64,000 nucleotides of DNA from Mycobacterium sp. IS-1590 (GCF_001500025.1 NZ_LQIW01000012.1:248001-312000); one strand, 5' to 3'; positions 43,852 through 54,747 are shown, counted from the stretch's first letter. A program made the numbers and translations. The notes: generated by a model not told the origin, from the letters alone.

Positions 43852-44726
43852 GCCAACAACGTCAGAACGATCCAGCCCGCCACCGCGGACGGGAGCATCG
43901 CGTCGATGCGGTCCATGATGCCGCCGTGGCCGGGCAGCAACGTGCCCATGTCCTTGATTTTGAGGTCGCGTTTGACCTGCGACTCGACCAGGTCGCCGAG
44001 CACACCGGTGATCACCAGCATGAGCCCCAGGGGCAGGCCGACCCAGGCGGGCTTGTCCATCAGGAACGTCACCGACACCACCGCGGCGGTGGTGCCGAAC
44101 AGCATCGAGCCGCCCAGCCCCTCCCAGGATTTCTTCGGGCTGATCGCCGGGGCCATGAGGTGCCTGCCGAACAGCACCCCGGCCACGTAGCCGCCGATGT
44201 CGGCGAACACGACGGTGGCGATCACCGTGAAAACCCGTCCGCCGCCGTGGTCCTGGAAGATCAGCAGCGCGCTGAAGCTGGCGAACAGTGGCACCCACGT
44301 CGCCAGCAGCACGGAGGCGGCGATGTCGCGGAGGTAGTTGACCGGCTGATGGCGTAACCCGTGCCCGACGAGCCGCCACACCATGCAGACGACGATGGTT
44401 CCGCCGTATGCGCCCAGCACCCCGGCCGGTCCGTACGGCCAGCTCAACCAGATCATCGCCTGGCCGCCGAGGAGCAACGGAACGGCAGGCAGGTCGTATC
44501 CGGCCTCGCGCAGTCTGCGGATCACCTCGTGGGTGGCGATCGGGATGAACACGGCCAGCACGGGCAGCCATCCGATCGGCCAGAAGAGCAGCGTCCCGAT
44601 CGCCATCGCGCCGAGCGCGACGCCGACCCCGATCGCGGCGGGCAGGTCACGGCCCGCCCGCGACTTCTTCTTGGGCGGTTCGTCGACCGGCGTCTCTGCC
44701 ACGGATCCCTTGTGCTGTTCGGTCAC
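43848..44726 (-). CDS. cdsA: Phosphatidate cytidylyltransferase (CDP-diacylglycerol synthase)
   Basis: Makes CDP-diacylglycerol from CTP and phosphatidic acid for phosphatidylinositol, cardiolipin and PE synthesis. 292 residues: a charged N-terminus, about eight transmembrane helices, and the family signature split as ESQVKRDLKIKDMG and GHGGIMDRIDA near the C-terminus. GTG start overlaps the frr stop by one base (TAGTG), so cdsA, frr and pyrH are likely co-transcribed, as in M. tuberculosis. Confidence 0.95.
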   Translation of the reverse strand: MTEQHKGSVAETPVDEPPKKKSRAGRDLPAAIGVGVALGAMAIGTLLFWPIGWLPVLAVFIPIATHEVIRRLREAGYDLPAVPLLLGGQAMIWLSWPYGPAGVLGAYGGTIVVCMVWRLVGHGLRHQPVNYLRDIAASVLLATWVPLFASFSALLIFQDHGGGRVFTVIATVVFADIGGYVAGVLFGRHLMAPAISPKKSWEGLGGSMLFGTTAAVVSVTFLMDKPAWVGLPLGLMLVITGVLGDLVESQVKRDLKIKDMGTLLPGHGGIMDRIDAMLPSAVAGWIVLTLLA

Positions 44727-45283
44727 TAGACCTCCAGCAGCTCGCCTTCTTTGTGCTTGACCAGCTCGTCGATCTGGTGGGTGTAGGTGGCGGTGGACTT
44801 GTCGAGGTCCTTCTCCGCGCGCGCCACCTCGTCCTCGCCGGCCTCGCCGTCCTTCTTGATGCGATGCAGCTCCTCCATCGCCTTGCGGCGGATGTTGCGC
44901 ACCGCCACCTTGGCGTCCTCACCCTTGGCCTTGGCCTGCTTGACCAGATCGCGGCGACGCTCCTCGGTGAGTTGCGGAATGGCGACGCGGATGACGTTGC
45001 CGTCGTTGGTGGGGTTCACGCCGAGGTCGGAGTTGCGGATCGCGTCCTCGATGTTGCGCAGTTGGCCCGTCTCGTAGGGCTTGATCACCACCAGCCGCGC
45101 CTCGGGCACGTTGATGCTCGACAGCTGGGTGATCGGCGTCGGCGATCCGTAGTAGTCGACGTTGACACGGGAGAACATGCCGGGGTTGGCGCGACCGGTG
45201 CGAATCGAGGACAGGTCATCGCGCGCGACCGACACCGCCTTCTCCATCTTCTCCTCGGCATCGAAGAGGGTTTCGTCGATCAC
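44726..45283 (-). CDS. frr: Ribosome recycling factor
   Basis: Splits post-termination ribosomes with EF-G. 185 residues: [30 protein letters not shown] at the N-terminal helix, domain II with [20 protein letters not shown], then the long helices with [18 protein letters not shown]. The GTG start at 45283 is decided by AAGGAG 7 bases upstream. Confidence 0.97.
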   Translation of the reverse strand: MIDETLFDAEEKMEKAVSVARDDLSSIRTGRANPGMFSRVNVDYYGSPTPITQLSSINVPEARLVVIKPYETGQLRNIEDAIRNSDLGVNPTNDGNVIRVAIPQLTEERRRDLVKQAKAKGEDAKVAVRNIRRKAMEELHRIKKDGEAGEDEVARAEKDLDKSTATYTHQIDELVKHKEGELLEV

Positions 45284-45352
45284 GGTCCGTCTCCTTCGTC
45301 TGTGCACGTCGGTCACCAGTCTCGCCGCACCCTCGCAGGGGTGCGCGAGGTG

Positions 45353-46162
45353 TCAGGTGGTGACCAGTGTTCCGATCTTCTCACCCGCGACCGCGCGGGC
45401 GATATTGCCGTCGGTGAGCAGGTTGAACACCAGGATCGGCATACCGTTGTCCATACACAGGCTGAACGCGGTGGCGTCGGCCACCTTCAGGCCGCGGTCG
45501 ATGACTTCGCGGTGGCTGATCGCGGTGAGCAGCTCGGCGTCGGGGTTGTGGCGGGGGTCGGCGGTGAAGACGCCGTCGACGGCCTTGGCCATCAGCACCA
45601 CCTCGGCGCCGATTTCGAGTGCGCGCTGGGCGGCGGTGGTGTCGGTGGAGAAATACGGCAGGCCCATGCCGGCCCCGAAGATGACGACGCGGCCCTTCTC
45701 GAGGTGCCGCACGGCCCGCAGCGGGATGTACGGTTCGGCGACCTGACCCATCGTGATGGCGGTCTGCACCCGGGTCGCGATGCCTTCCTTCTCCAGAAAG
45801 TCCTGCAGCGCCAGGCTGTTCATGACGGTGCCGAGCATCCCCATGTAGTCGCTGCGGGTGCGCTCCATACCGCGCTGCTGCAGTTGCGCCCCGCGGAAGA
45901 AGTTGCCACCGCCGATGACCACGGCCACCTGCACGCCGCTGCGGACCACTTCGGCGATCTGACGCGCCACCAGATGCACGACATCGGGATCGAGGCCCAC
46001 TTCCCCACCGCCGAACATCTCGCCGCCCAGCTTGAGCAGTACGCGGGTGTACATGGGACGGATGGAACCTCCTGCGGCTCCGTTGGGTTTGCTCGCGTCC
46101 GGAGCCGCCGGGGCGACTTCGGAGTTCGGAGCTGCCTGACCGGCGACGTTGGGATCCGCCAT
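45353..46162 (-). CDS. pyrH: UMP kinase
   Basis: Phosphorylates UMP to UDP. 269 residues with a mycobacterial N-terminal extension of about 37 disordered residues before the kinase core ([16 protein letters not shown]). The core carries [55 protein letters not shown] and the UMP-binding [18 protein letters not shown] lies 4 bases before ATG 46162. A downstream start at 46051 would remove the extension. Confidence 0.96.
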   Translation of the reverse strand: MADPNVAGQAAPNSEVAPAAPDASKPNGAAGGSIRPMYTRVLLKLGGEMFGGGEVGLDPDVVHLVARQIAEVVRSGVQVAVVIGGGNFFRGAQLQQRGMERTRSDYMGMLGTVMNSLALQDFLEKEGIATRVQTAITMGQVAEPYIPLRAVRHLEKGRVVIFGAGMGLPYFSTDTTAAQRALEIGAEVVLMAKAVDGVFTADPRHNPDAELLTAISHREVIDRGLKVADATAFSLCMDNGMPILVFNLLTDGNIARAVAGEKIGTLVTT

Positions 46163-46224
46163 CCGACTCCTTACGGGTCCTCGCTGAGATCCCCTTCATC
46201 CTGCCTCATGGCAGGCCCGAGGGC

Positions 46225-46246
46225 GGCGAGTGGGTCGCGACTCGCC
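46225..46246 (-). terminator. Hairpin after the methyltransferase gene
   Basis: GGCGAGT (46225-46231) and ACTCGCC (46240-46246) pair perfectly with an 8-base loop, 4 bases after the methyltransferase stop. Confidence 0.55.
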
Positions 46247-46249
46247 GGG

Positions 46250-46972
<723 letters not shown>

Positions 46973-46973
<1 letters not shown>

Positions 46974-47398
46974 TGAATGGAGCGCTCGAGGATCAGCCGC
47001 TGGGGTTCTTGCTGTCGCGGGTCGCCAAGGCGCTTCGCAACGAGGTCACGACGACGGTCCTCGAACCCCTGGGCGTGGCCTTCCCCCAGTACCTGTGCAT
47101 GCGGATCCTTTCCCAGCACGAGGGACGGTCCAACGCCGAACTCGCCCGCGACTTCAACGTCTCCCCGCAGGCCATGAACATGGTGCTGCGCGGCCTCGAG
47201 GACCGCGGGCTCGTATCCCGGCCTGCGAGCGTGTCGTCGGGACGGTCGCTGCCCGCTGCGCTCACACGCGACGGTCGGGAGTTGTTGAAACGCACCGATT
47301 CCGGCGTGCGCGCCGCAGAGCGCAAGTTGATGGCGAATCTGACGCAGCGACAGCAGCGGGAATTCAAGCAGATCCTGGCGACGCTCGGAACGGACTAA
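46973..47398 (+). CDS. MarR-family regulator, Rv2887 counterpart
   Basis: 141 residues from ATG 46973 (ATG 46964 is in frame and adds three residues). Winged helix: FPQYLCMRILSQHEGRSNAELARDFNVSPQAMNMVLRGLEDRGL, with the wing RPASVSSGRSLPAAL. Its location between pyrH and the amidase matches Rv2887, which represses the methyltransferase Rv0560c in M. tuberculosis. No ribosome site is visible; the operator overlaps the start, so the message may be leaderless and self-repressed. Confidence 0.88.
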
Positions 47399-47496
47399 CC
47401 ACCGTTAATATCGCCTACGTCAATTTTTGCGAGATCCCATTCGGTCGCACCCGCCAGGGCTAAGCTTGCACGGCCCGCGAGGAGAGGATCCCGCAC

Positions 47497-48474
47497 ATGA
47501 GCTTTGCTCCCAGCGCCGAAGAGGCAGTGCATCTGCTCGAAGGATATTTCTATTGGAGCGGATTCCCGAAGTTGCTGGGGTGTGAGATCGAAACCGATTT
47601 CACCAAGGCCGACATCGCTCTGGTGGGGCTACCGCTGGCGGTCAATCCGGTCGAGCGGACCCAGTACCTCGCCCCCCGCGCCGTCCGCCACCGATCGCAG
47701 GCCTACCACCGTAGTCACCGCGAGTTCGGCATCGATCCCTTCGAGCTGGCCCGGATTCGCGATTTCGGTGACGTGCCGATTCCCACACCCACGTTGGCCG
47801 ATCAAGCGGTCCTCGAAATCGAGAAGTTCTACGCGCGAATGGACGCCGCCGGAGTTCTTCCGTTCACGATCGGCGGAGACCACGCCTGCACGCTGCCGGT
47901 ATTGCGGGCGATCGCCGGCCCGAACTCTCGACGCAAGGGGCCGATCGGCATCATCCATTTCGACTCGCACACCGACACATACGGTGATTCGGCGGGTGTG
48001 CATTGCCACGCCGGTAACGGCTTCCGGATCGGCAACGAAGAGGGCTTGATCGATGCGTCCCGTTATGTACACGTCGGCCTCAACGGCCCGATGGCCCATC
48101 CGAACATGGACGACTATTCCAAGGAAGCCGGATACCGGTTGCTGTCCCTCGACGAAATCGAGGAGATCGGCATACCCGCTGCGACGCAGGAGATTCGCAA
48201 GGTAGTCGGAGACGGGCCGGTCTACGTGACAGTGGATCTGGACGTGCTGACGCTTTCCGATGCGCCCGCGGTGGCCGACCCGGAGGCCGGCGGGTTGACG
48301 ATTCGGGAGATGCTGAGGATTCTGCGCAGTTTTCGCGGCATGGACATCGTCGGCGGCGACGTGGTGTGCTTCGTGCCCCACCTCGACCCGTCGCAGATCA
48401 CCGCGCTACACATCAGCGCGATCATGCACGAGATCGTCACGATGATGGCCGAGGGCGTCGCCGGTAAGCGATAG
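47497..48474 (+). CDS. Ureohydrolase family protein (agmatinase/arginase type)
   Basis: Mn-dependent hydrolase that releases urea from a guanidino compound. 325 residues. Metal motifs: IGGDHACTLP (His), HFDSHTDTYGD (Asp, His, Asp; normally DAHxD) and YVTVDLDVLTLSDAP (Asp-x-Asp; the usual following DP is moved). These deviations suggest a substrate other than arginine. GAGGAGAGG precedes the ATG. No polyamine genes are nearby to fix the substrate; a guanidino-acid hydrolase is another option. Confidence 0.85.
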   Translation: MSFAPSAEEAVHLLEGYFYWSGFPKLLGCEIETDFTKADIALVGLPLAVNPVERTQYLAPRAVRHRSQAYHRSHREFGIDPFELARIRDFGDVPIPTPTLADQAVLEIEKFYARMDAAGVLPFTIGGDHACTLPVLRAIAGPNSRRKGPIGIIHFDSHTDTYGDSAGVHCHAGNGFRIGNEEGLIDASRYVHVGLNGPMAHPNMDDYSKEAGYRLLSLDEIEEIGIPAATQEIRKVVGDGPVYVTVDLDVLTLSDAPAVADPEAGGLTIREMLRILRSFRGMDIVGGDVVCFVPHLDPSQITALHISAIMHEIVTMMAEGVAGKR

Positions 48475-48526
48475 CACCGTCCCTCGGTGGCAGCAGAACG
48501 GACAGTGTGGTCAACTGTGGCCAGCG

Positions 48527-49660
48527 ATGAAGATAGTCCTGGCGCCTGACTCATTCAAGGAGTCGATGACGGCGTCCGAAGCGGTGGCCGCGATGACGGC
48601 CGGCGTCGCAGCCGTGCTTCCGGAAGCCGACGTCGTCGGCGTGCCGATGGCTGATGGCGGCGAGGGCACCGTCGACGCCGTCGTCGACGCGTTGCACGGT
48701 GAGCATGTCGAGGCGCCCGTGTCGGATGCACTGGGTCGCACGGTCACCGCGCGGTACGGCTACGTGCCGCTGCGCCAGTTGGCGGTCATCGAGATGGCGG
48801 CCGCGGCAGGTCTCGAGCTCATTGCGCCCGGCCAACGAAATATCCTGTGCGCGACCACATTCGGAGTCGGGCAACTGATCCGCGCCGCCCTCGATCGCGG
48901 CGCCGAGGATTTCCTGATCGGGCTGGGCGGGTCCGCCACCAACGACGGCGGAACGGGCATGCTCACGGCGCTGGGCGTGGCGTTCCTCGACGCCGACGGA
49001 AAGCCGCTGGCGCCCGGCGGCGCCGACCTGGAACGCCTCGCACGCATCGACGTCAGCGGGATGGATCCGCGCCTGCGCGAGGTCCGGATCCGGGTGGCCT
49101 CCGACGTCACCGCGCCGCTGTTGGGCCCCGGCGGGGCCAGCGCCGTATTCGGCCCGCAAAAGGGGGCGAGACCAGAGGACGTGACCCGACTCGAGACGGG
49201 TCTGTCCCGGCTGGCCTCCGTCGCGTCCGAGACACTCGGCACCACCCGACCGCAACGCCCCGGGGCCGGCGCGGCGGGCGGCGTGGGTTTCGCGCTCGTC
49301 GAATTCCTCGGTGCGGTAAGCAGATCCGGCGTCGAGGAGGTGGCCGAGACCGTCGGCCTCGAACGGGCGTTGCACGGCGCGGACTGGGTGTTCACCGGCG
49401 AGGGCAGCGTCGACGCCCAGACCGTGATGGGCAAGACGCCGTTCGGCGTGGCGCAGGCCGCGCTGCGCGCCGGGGCCCGGGTGGTCATCTTCGCAGGCCG
49501 GGTCGCCCCCGATGCCGCCGTACTGCTGGACCACGGCGTCGAGCGACTCGTCGCGATCACCGCCGACGGCACGCCGATCGAGCGGGCGCTTCGCGAGGGA
49601 CCCCAGTCGCTTTCTCGCGCCACCGCCGAGGTCTGCCGCTCCCTTCAGCGCGGGTCCTGA
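48527..49660 (+). CDS. Glycerate kinase (GlxK/GarK family)
   Basis: Phosphorylates D-glycerate to 2- or 3-phosphoglycerate. 377 residues with the family opening KIVLAPDSFKESMTASEA, MADGGEGTVDA, GLGGSATNDGGTGML and FGPQKGA, GAGAAGGVGFAL and the C-terminal EGSVDAQTVMGKTPFGVA. Its 3' end overlaps the convergent amidase by 16 bases. Confidence 0.93.
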   Translation: MKIVLAPDSFKESMTASEAVAAMTAGVAAVLPEADVVGVPMADGGEGTVDAVVDALHGEHVEAPVSDALGRTVTARYGYVPLRQLAVIEMAAAAGLELIAPGQRNILCATTFGVGQLIRAALDRGAEDFLIGLGGSATNDGGTGMLTALGVAFLDADGKPLAPGGADLERLARIDVSGMDPRLREVRIRVASDVTAPLLGPGGASAVFGPQKGARPEDVTRLETGLSRLASVASETLGTTRPQRPGAGAAGGVGFALVEFLGAVSRSGVEEVAETVGLERALHGADWVFTGEGSVDAQTVMGKTPFGVAQAALRAGARVVIFAGRVAPDAAVLLDHGVERLVAITADGTPIERALREGPQSLSRATAEVCRSLQRGS

Positions 49661-51051
49661 ATGCGCTTGAAGGGACGCGCCTCCTCGAGTTCGTAGGCCA
49701 ACTCGAGCAACCGGCGCTCCTGTCCGACGGGCGCGGCGAACATCATGCCGACCGGCAGGCCCGACGCGGACTCGGCGAGAGGCAGCGAGATCGCCGGCTC
49801 CCCCGTGGCGTTCTGCAGAGGCGTGAACGCCACCCACTCGACGAGCCGGTCGATGATCGTCTGGTAGTCCAGCGTGGGGTCGAGATGACCGATCCGCGGC
49901 GTGACGTCGGCAAGGGTCGGGGTGAGCACGACGTCATGGTCCCGGGTGACGCGTTCGGTGACCTGGCGCACCCGCGATAACCGCGCGATCGCCTTCGGCA
50001 ACCGGTGCAGGTTGCGTGCCGCCTGACGACTGAGGCCCGCGGTCAGGTTGTCGAGGCGCCCCCGGTCGAAATTGGGGCCCAGCGTACGTCCGCTGCGAAC
50101 GATCGCGAACGCCAGAAACGACCAGTACAACAGGAAGTCGTCCATGAAATGCGACGGCACGGGATTGTCGATCACGGTGACCCGATGTCCCAGCTCCTCG
50201 AGGAGCGCGGCGTTCTTCAGCGTGAGCTCACGGACCTCCGGGCTCGCCTCGCGCGCTATCGACTGCGTGCACACCGCGATGCGCAGCCGTTGTGCTCCGG
50301 GTCCGGTGATGGTGCCGACCGCGGGCAGCGCCGGGCTGCGATACACCCGCTCGATCTCGCGGTAGAACGCGGCCGAGTCGCGCACGGTGCGCGTGACGAC
50401 ACCGTTGGCGACGATGCGCAGCGGCATCTGCCGCAACTTCTTGTCCAGGGGCAGCCGGCCCCGTGACGGCTTGAGGCCCACCAAACCGTTGCAGGACGCG
50501 GGGATCCGGATCGATCCGCCGCCGTCGTTGGCGTGTGCGATCGGCACCACCCCGGCGGCCACGAACGCCGCGGAACCCGACGACGATGCGCCCGCGGTGT
50601 GCTCGGGGTGCCACGGGTTACGCACCGGGCCCAGCCGCGGATGCTCGGCAGCCGCGCTGAAACCGAATTCCGACATCTGCGTCTTGCCCAGCGGCGCCAG
50701 ACCGGTCGCCAGGAACGAACGCGCGAAGTCGCCGTGCAACCGCTCGGGGCGTGGATCCCAGGCATCGGTGCCGTTCATCGTCGGCATCGCCGCGACTGCG
50801 ACGTTGTCCTTGAGGAAGGACGGAACACCGTTGAAGTAGCCGCCGTACGGGGGTGCCGCAGCACGTGCGCGCGCCTGCTCGAACGCCTCGTAGGCCAGTC
50901 CGTTGAGCGCGGGATTGACGGCCTCGGCGCGCGCGATCGCGGCTTCGACCAGTTCGGACCGCGACACCGCCCCCGACTGCAGCGCCTCCACCAGACCGAC
51001 CGCGTCGAGATCGCCGAGGGCGTCGTCGCCGAAGGCGCTTATCCGAGTCAT
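49645..51051 (-). CDS. amiC: Amidase signature family protein (AmiC-like)
   Basis: Hydrolyses an amide bond with a Ser-cisSer-Lys triad. 468 residues: Lys in VPSFLKDNVAV near residue 80, the signature TAGASSSGSAAFVAAGVV, and DGGGSIRIPASCNGLVGLKP with the nucleophilic Ser. C-terminal segments NATGEPAISLPL and GLPVGMMFAAP are typical. Position before tsf equals Rv2888c in M. tuberculosis. Substrate unknown; members activate amide-containing drugs. Confidence 0.9.
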   Translation of the reverse strand: MTRISAFGDDALGDLDAVGLVEALQSGAVSRSELVEAAIARAEAVNPALNGLAYEAFEQARARAAAPPYGGYFNGVPSFLKDNVAVAAMPTMNGTDAWDPRPERLHGDFARSFLATGLAPLGKTQMSEFGFSAAAEHPRLGPVRNPWHPEHTAGASSSGSAAFVAAGVVPIAHANDGGGSIRIPASCNGLVGLKPSRGRLPLDKKLRQMPLRIVANGVVTRTVRDSAAFYREIERVYRSPALPAVGTITGPGAQRLRIAVCTQSIAREASPEVRELTLKNAALLEELGHRVTVIDNPVPSHFMDDFLLYWSFLAFAIVRSGRTLGPNFDRGRLDNLTAGLSRQAARNLHRLPKAIARLSRVRQVTERVTRDHDVVLTPTLADVTPRIGHLDPTLDYQTIIDRLVEWVAFTPLQNATGEPAISLPLAESASGLPVGMMFAAPVGQERRLLELAYELEEARPFKRIQDPR

Positions 51052-51093
51052 GCCGAGACGGTACCAAGTCGTACCGCCGCGGCCCCAGAAATG

Positions 51094-51154
51094 GCTGAGC
51101 GCTCACCCTTGTACATGTCCCGGGCGTCGGGCCGGACAAGGATGAGCGCTCAGC
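51094..51154 (-). terminator. Strong terminator of the rpsB-tsf operon
   Basis: Arms 51094-51112 and 51136-51154 pair at 18 of 19 positions around a 23-base loop that itself contains CCCG and CGGG. It starts 10 bases after the tsf stop. Confidence 0.8.
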
Positions 51155-51163
51155 GCAGAGGCT

Positions 51164-51991
51164 TTAGGCCTGGCCGACCTCGAAGCGGACGAACCGGGTC
51201 ACGGTCACACCCGCGTCGTCGAGCAGGGCCTTGACCGTCTTCTTGTTGTCCGACACCGACGGCTGGTCGAGCAGCACGACGTCCTTGTAGAAGCCGGTCA
51301 CGCGGCCTTCGACGATCTTGGACAGGGCCTGCTCGGGCTTGCCCTCGTTGCGGGCGGTCTCCTCGGCGATGCGCCGCTCGTTGGCGACGACGTCCTCGGG
51401 CACGTCCTCGCGGGTGAGGTACTTGGCCTTGAGCGCGGCGATCTGCAGGGCGACCGCGTGAGCGGCCTCCTTGTTTTCGCCCTGGTATTCCACCAGCACC
51501 CCCACCGCCGGAGGCAGGTCCGCGGCGCGCTTGTGCAGGTAGGTCTCCACGGTGCCGTCGAAGTAGGCGACGCGACGCAACTCGAGCTTCTCGCCGATCT
51601 TGGCCGACAGGTCCGCGATGACCTGCTCGACGGTAGGGGCCGCCGAATCGGCGGAAATGCGAGCGGCCTTGAGCGCGTCAACGTCGGTGGCCTTGGCCGC
51701 CGCAGCGGCGGCGACGATCTGGTCGGCCACCGACTGGAACTCCGCGTTCTTGGCGACGAAGTCGGTCTCGGAGTTCAACTCGATCAGCGCGCCGTCCTTG
51801 GCGGCCACCAGGCCCTCGGCGGTCGCGCGCTCGGCGCGCTTGCCGACGTCCTTGGCGCCCTTGATGCGCAGCAACTCGACGGCCTTGTCGAAATCGCCGC
51901 CGGCCTCGACGAGCGCGTTCTTGCTGTCGAGCATGCCGGCACCGGTCAGCTCCCGAAGTCGCTTGACGTCGGCAGCGGTGTAGTTAGCCAT
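51164..51991 (-). CDS. tsf: Elongation factor Ts
   Basis: Nucleotide exchange factor for EF-Tu. 275 residues: N-terminal UBA-like helix ([21 protein letters not shown]), the core with [14 protein letters not shown] that contacts EF-Tu, and the dimerisation segment with [21 protein letters not shown]. Follows rpsB after 12 bases; the two form the conserved ribosomal operon. Confidence 0.97.
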   Translation of the reverse strand: MANYTAADVKRLRELTGAGMLDSKNALVEAGGDFDKAVELLRIKGAKDVGKRAERATAEGLVAAKDGALIELNSETDFVAKNAEFQSVADQIVAAAAAAKATDVDALKAARISADSAAPTVEQVIADLSAKIGEKLELRRVAYFDGTVETYLHKRAADLPPAVGVLVEYQGENKEAAHAVALQIAALKAKYLTREDVPEDVVANERRIAEETARNEGKPEQALSKIVEGRVTGFYKDVVLLDQPSVSDNKKTVKALLDDAGVTVTRFVRFEVGQA

Positions 51992-52003
51992 ATCAGCCTT
52001 CTC

Positions 52004-52873
52004 TTACGGGTTCTGTGCGGGTTTGGGTTCGGTCTGGACGTCGGCCTCGGGGGAGCCGGGCTCGGCACCCGCGGCGGTCGGCGATGCGGTCGCCGGCGCG
52101 GTTGCGGAAGCCAGCAGCTCCTGTTCCCACTCGGCGAGCGGCTCGGCGGCCTCGGCGTCCGGCTTGTCGCCGTCACGACCCACGCCCGCGCGGGCCTGCA
52201 GACCCTCGGCGACCGCGGCGGCGATCACCCGGGTCAGCAGCGCGGCCGAACGGATCGCGTCGTCGTTGCCCGGGATCGGGTAGTCGACCAGATCGGGGTC
52301 GCAGTTGGTGTCGAGGATCGCGATGACCGGGATGCCCAGCTTGCGCGCCTCGCCGACGGCGATGTGCTCCTTGTTGGTGTCGACCACCCACACGGCCGAC
52401 GGCACCTTGGACATGTCGCGGATACCGCCCAGCGACCGCTCGAGCTTGTTCTTCTCGCGGGTCAGCATCAGGATTTCCTTCTTGGTGCGACCCTCGAAAC
52501 CACCGGTCTGCTCCATCGTCTCGAGTTCCTTGAGACGCTGCAGCCGCTTGTGCACGGTCTGGAAGTTGGTGAGCATGCCGCCCAGCCAGCGCTGGTTCAC
52601 GTACGGCATGCCGACGCGGGTGGCCTCTTCGGCGATCGACTCCTGCGCCTGCTTCTTGGTGCCGACGAACATGATCGTGCCACCGTGCGCGACCGTCTCC
52701 TTGACGAACTCGTACGCCTTGTCGATGTAGGTCAGCGTCTGCTGCAGGTCGATGATGTAGATGCCGTTGCGGTCGGTGAAGATGAACCGCTTCATCTTGG
52801 GGTTCCAGCGACGGGTCTGATGCCCGAAGTGGGTGCCGCTGTCGAGCAGCTGTTTCATGGTTACAACAGCCAT
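52004..52873 (-). CDS. rpsB: 30S ribosomal protein S2
   Basis: 289 residues: [55 protein letters not shown] and the C-terminal [16 protein letters not shown] mycobacterial Ala/Glu/Pro-rich tail of about 60 residues follows the S2 core. ATG 52873 fits the family start; AAGGA lies about 11 bases before it. First gene of the operon with tsf, preceded by a long leader. Confidence 0.97.
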   Translation of the reverse strand: MAVVTMKQLLDSGTHFGHQTRRWNPKMKRFIFTDRNGIYIIDLQQTLTYIDKAYEFVKETVAHGGTIMFVGTKKQAQESIAEEATRVGMPYVNQRWLGGMLTNFQTVHKRLQRLKELETMEQTGGFEGRTKKEILMLTREKNKLERSLGGIRDMSKVPSAVWVVDTNKEHIAVGEARKLGIPVIAILDTNCDPDLVDYPIPGNDDAIRSAALLTRVIAAAVAEGLQARAGVGRDGDKPDAEAAEPLAEWEQELLASATAPATASPTAAGAEPGSPEADVQTEPKPAQNP

Positions 52874-53174
52874 GAGTCCATGGTCCTTTTCGTCGGTTGA
52901 TGCCGGCGTCGGGTGACGCCGAGCCCTGGTGACTGCTCGGAGTGCCGAACCCTTTCCGAGAACTCGGGCCGGGACCGACGGCATCCGGGGTACGACCTAG
53001 TGGAACGGGCCGTGGCGCAGACACGCGAAGTCAGCCCGCGCAAGCGAGCTGCGGTTAGGAGTTTACACCCTGCACAGGGGTGCTTTTTCCACGTCGATTC
53101 CATGTCGAGCCGGTTGTCCACAGATCCTCGTCGCGGTCTGGCGCCGGTTGGGCGTGGTGCGCTGAGCTGGGGTT
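52874..53174 (-). promoter_or_regulatory. rpsB promoter and long leader region
   Basis: No gene in this 301-base gap. On the minus strand TAAACT (53060-53065) fits a mycobacterial -10 element; if used, the rpsB leader is about 180 bases, long enough for S2 autoregulation. On the plus strand CACCC and GGGTG flank TGCACAG at 53066-53082 followed by CTTTTT, a small terminator-like hairpin. Confidence 0.4.
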
Positions 53175-53675
53175 ATGCGTTGGGTCGCGCTCTTGGCCGC
53201 CGCGGTCGTGTCCGGGCTGGCGTGGGCGGTGCCCGCAGCCGCGCAGGACGGTCGGTTGTCCTGGCCGCTGCGGCCACGCCCCGCGGTGACCAGGGCCTTC
53301 GACGCCGCCGAGCCGAACTGGACGCCGGGACATCGCGGCGTCGACCTCGCGGGCACACCGGGTGCGCGTGTGCTGGCGGCGGCCGAGGGCACCGTGGTTT
53401 TCGCGGGTGAGCTGGCAGGGCGGCCGGTCGTGTCACTCGCCCACCCCGGCGGCCTGCGGACCAGCTACGAACCGGTCCGGGCGACGGTCGTGCGGGGACA
53501 GCGCGTCGGCGCCGAGGCGGTGATCGGGGTGTTGGAGGCCGGACATCCGGGCTGCCCGCGCTCGGCGTGCCTGCACTGGGGCGCGATGTGGGGCCCGGCG
53601 TCACGCGCCGACTACGTCGACCCGCTCGGGCTGGTGGTCACCACCCCGATCCGCCTGAAACCCGTCACGGGCTGA
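53175..53675 (+). CDS. Secreted M23-family metallopeptidase (Rv2891-like)
   Basis: 166 residues. Sec signal peptide ending near PAAAQ (residue 24), then one LytM/peptidase-M23 domain: zinc ligands in GHRGVDLAG near residue 54 and CLHWGAM near residue 139, with the beta-hairpin GARVLAAAEGTVVFAG between. Short for the family but complete. Probably a cell-wall endopeptidase or regulator of one. Confidence 0.88.
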   Translation: MRWVALLAAAVVSGLAWAVPAAAQDGRLSWPLRPRPAVTRAFDAAEPNWTPGHRGVDLAGTPGARVLAAAEGTVVFAGELAGRPVVSLAHPGGLRTSYEPVRATVVRGQRVGAEAVIGVLEAGHPGCPRSACLHWGAMWGPASRADYVDPLGLVVTTPIRLKPVTG

Positions 53676-53781
53676 CTTGCTCCCTATGGGCCGAGCGTGC
53701 ATGTCTGTACACGCCACGCCGCTCTTTCTCCGCCATCTACGCACGCTCGAGACGCGACGAGCGTGCGCCTAACGTCGAACC

Positions 53782-54747
53782 GTGGCCACCGACGCTCATC
53801 GCTGCCGGCCCATGCGTTTCGGGCTCACTGCCGGCCTGCCGCGCACCGGCGAGCAGATGCGGACGTTCGCCCGCGCGGTCGAAAGTTCGGGCTTCGACGT
53901 GTTGTCGTTCGCCGACCACCTCGTGCCCATGGCGCCGCCGTTCACCAGCGCCGCCGCGGCCGCGATGGCCACCGAGCGGTTGCACGTCGGAACGCTGGTG
54001 CTCAACAACGACTTCCGTCATCCCGTCGAAACGGCCCGCGAGGCGGCGGGCCTCGCGCTCGTCTCCGACGGCCGGTTCGAACTGGGCATCGGCGCCGGGC
54101 ACATGAAATCCGAGTACGACGCCGCCGGTATTCCGTTCGACGACGGCCGAATCCGCGTGTCGCGGTTGGCCGAGGCGGCCGAGGTGATCCGCGCGCTGCT
54201 CGACGGTCGGCCCGTCGATGCCGGCCTCCAGCACTACCGGATCCGCGCCGAAGCAGGCCGGCTGCTTCCGGTTCCGTCTTCACGCGTGCCACTGTTGATC
54301 GGCGGCAACGGAACTCGCGTCCTGAGACTCGCGGGACGGATCGCCGACATCGTCGGGCTCGCGGGCATCACCCACAACCGCGACGCCACCGCGGTCCGGC
54401 TGACACATTTCGACGCCGAAGGACTCGCGAACCGCATCGCCGTGGTGCGCGAGGCCGCAGGTAACCGGTTCGACCGCATCGAACTCAACGTGCTGATCCA
54501 GGCCGTGGTCGTGACCGATGAGCCGCACCGAGCCGCCGAACAGCTGGCCGCTTCGCTTGGTGGCGTCTCCCCCGAACGCCTGCTGACGTCGCCGTTCGTG
54601 CTGATCGGCACACACGAGCAGATGGCCGAACAACTCAGCGATCGCCGGCAGCGGTTCGGGGTCAGTTACTGGACCGTCTTCGACGAACTGCCGGGGCGAC
54701 CGTCGGCGATGCCGGATATCGCCGAGGTGATCAAGCTGCTGCGCTGA
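53782..54747 (+). CDS. LLM-class F420-dependent oxidoreductase (Rv2893-like)
   Basis: 321 residues from GTG 53782; ATG 53812 is in frame and begins the family sequence (RFGLTAGLPRTGEQ). Segments: LSFADHLVPMAPPF, LVLNNDFRHPVETAREAAGL, FELGIGAGHMKSEYDAAG, VPLLIGGNGTRVLRLAGR. The upstream TAACGT 6 bases before GTG fits a -10 element for a leaderless start. Same place as Rv2893 next to xerC. Overlaps the convergent hydrolase by 17 bases. Confidence 0.85.
   Translation: MATDAHRCRPMRFGLTAGLPRTGEQMRTFARAVESSGFDVLSFADHLVPMAPPFTSAAAAAMATERLHVGTLVLNNDFRHPVETAREAAGLALVSDGRFELGIGAGHMKSEYDAAGIPFDDGRIRVSRLAEAAEVIRALLDGRPVDAGLQHYRIRAEAGRLLPVPSSRVPLLIGGNGTRVLRLAGRIADIVGLAGITHNRDATAVRLTHFDAEGLANRIAVVREAAGNRFDRIELNVLIQAVVVTDEPHRAAEQLAASLGGVSPERLLTSPFVLIGTHEQMAEQLSDRRQRFGVSYWTVFDELPGRPSAMPDIAEVIKLLR

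Noticed and set aside
53693..53766. Inverted GAGCGTGC/GCACGCTC pair plus a third copy downstream of the M23 gene
   Set aside because: The 40-base loop and only 8-bp arms make a terminator call weak; noted but not listed as a feature.
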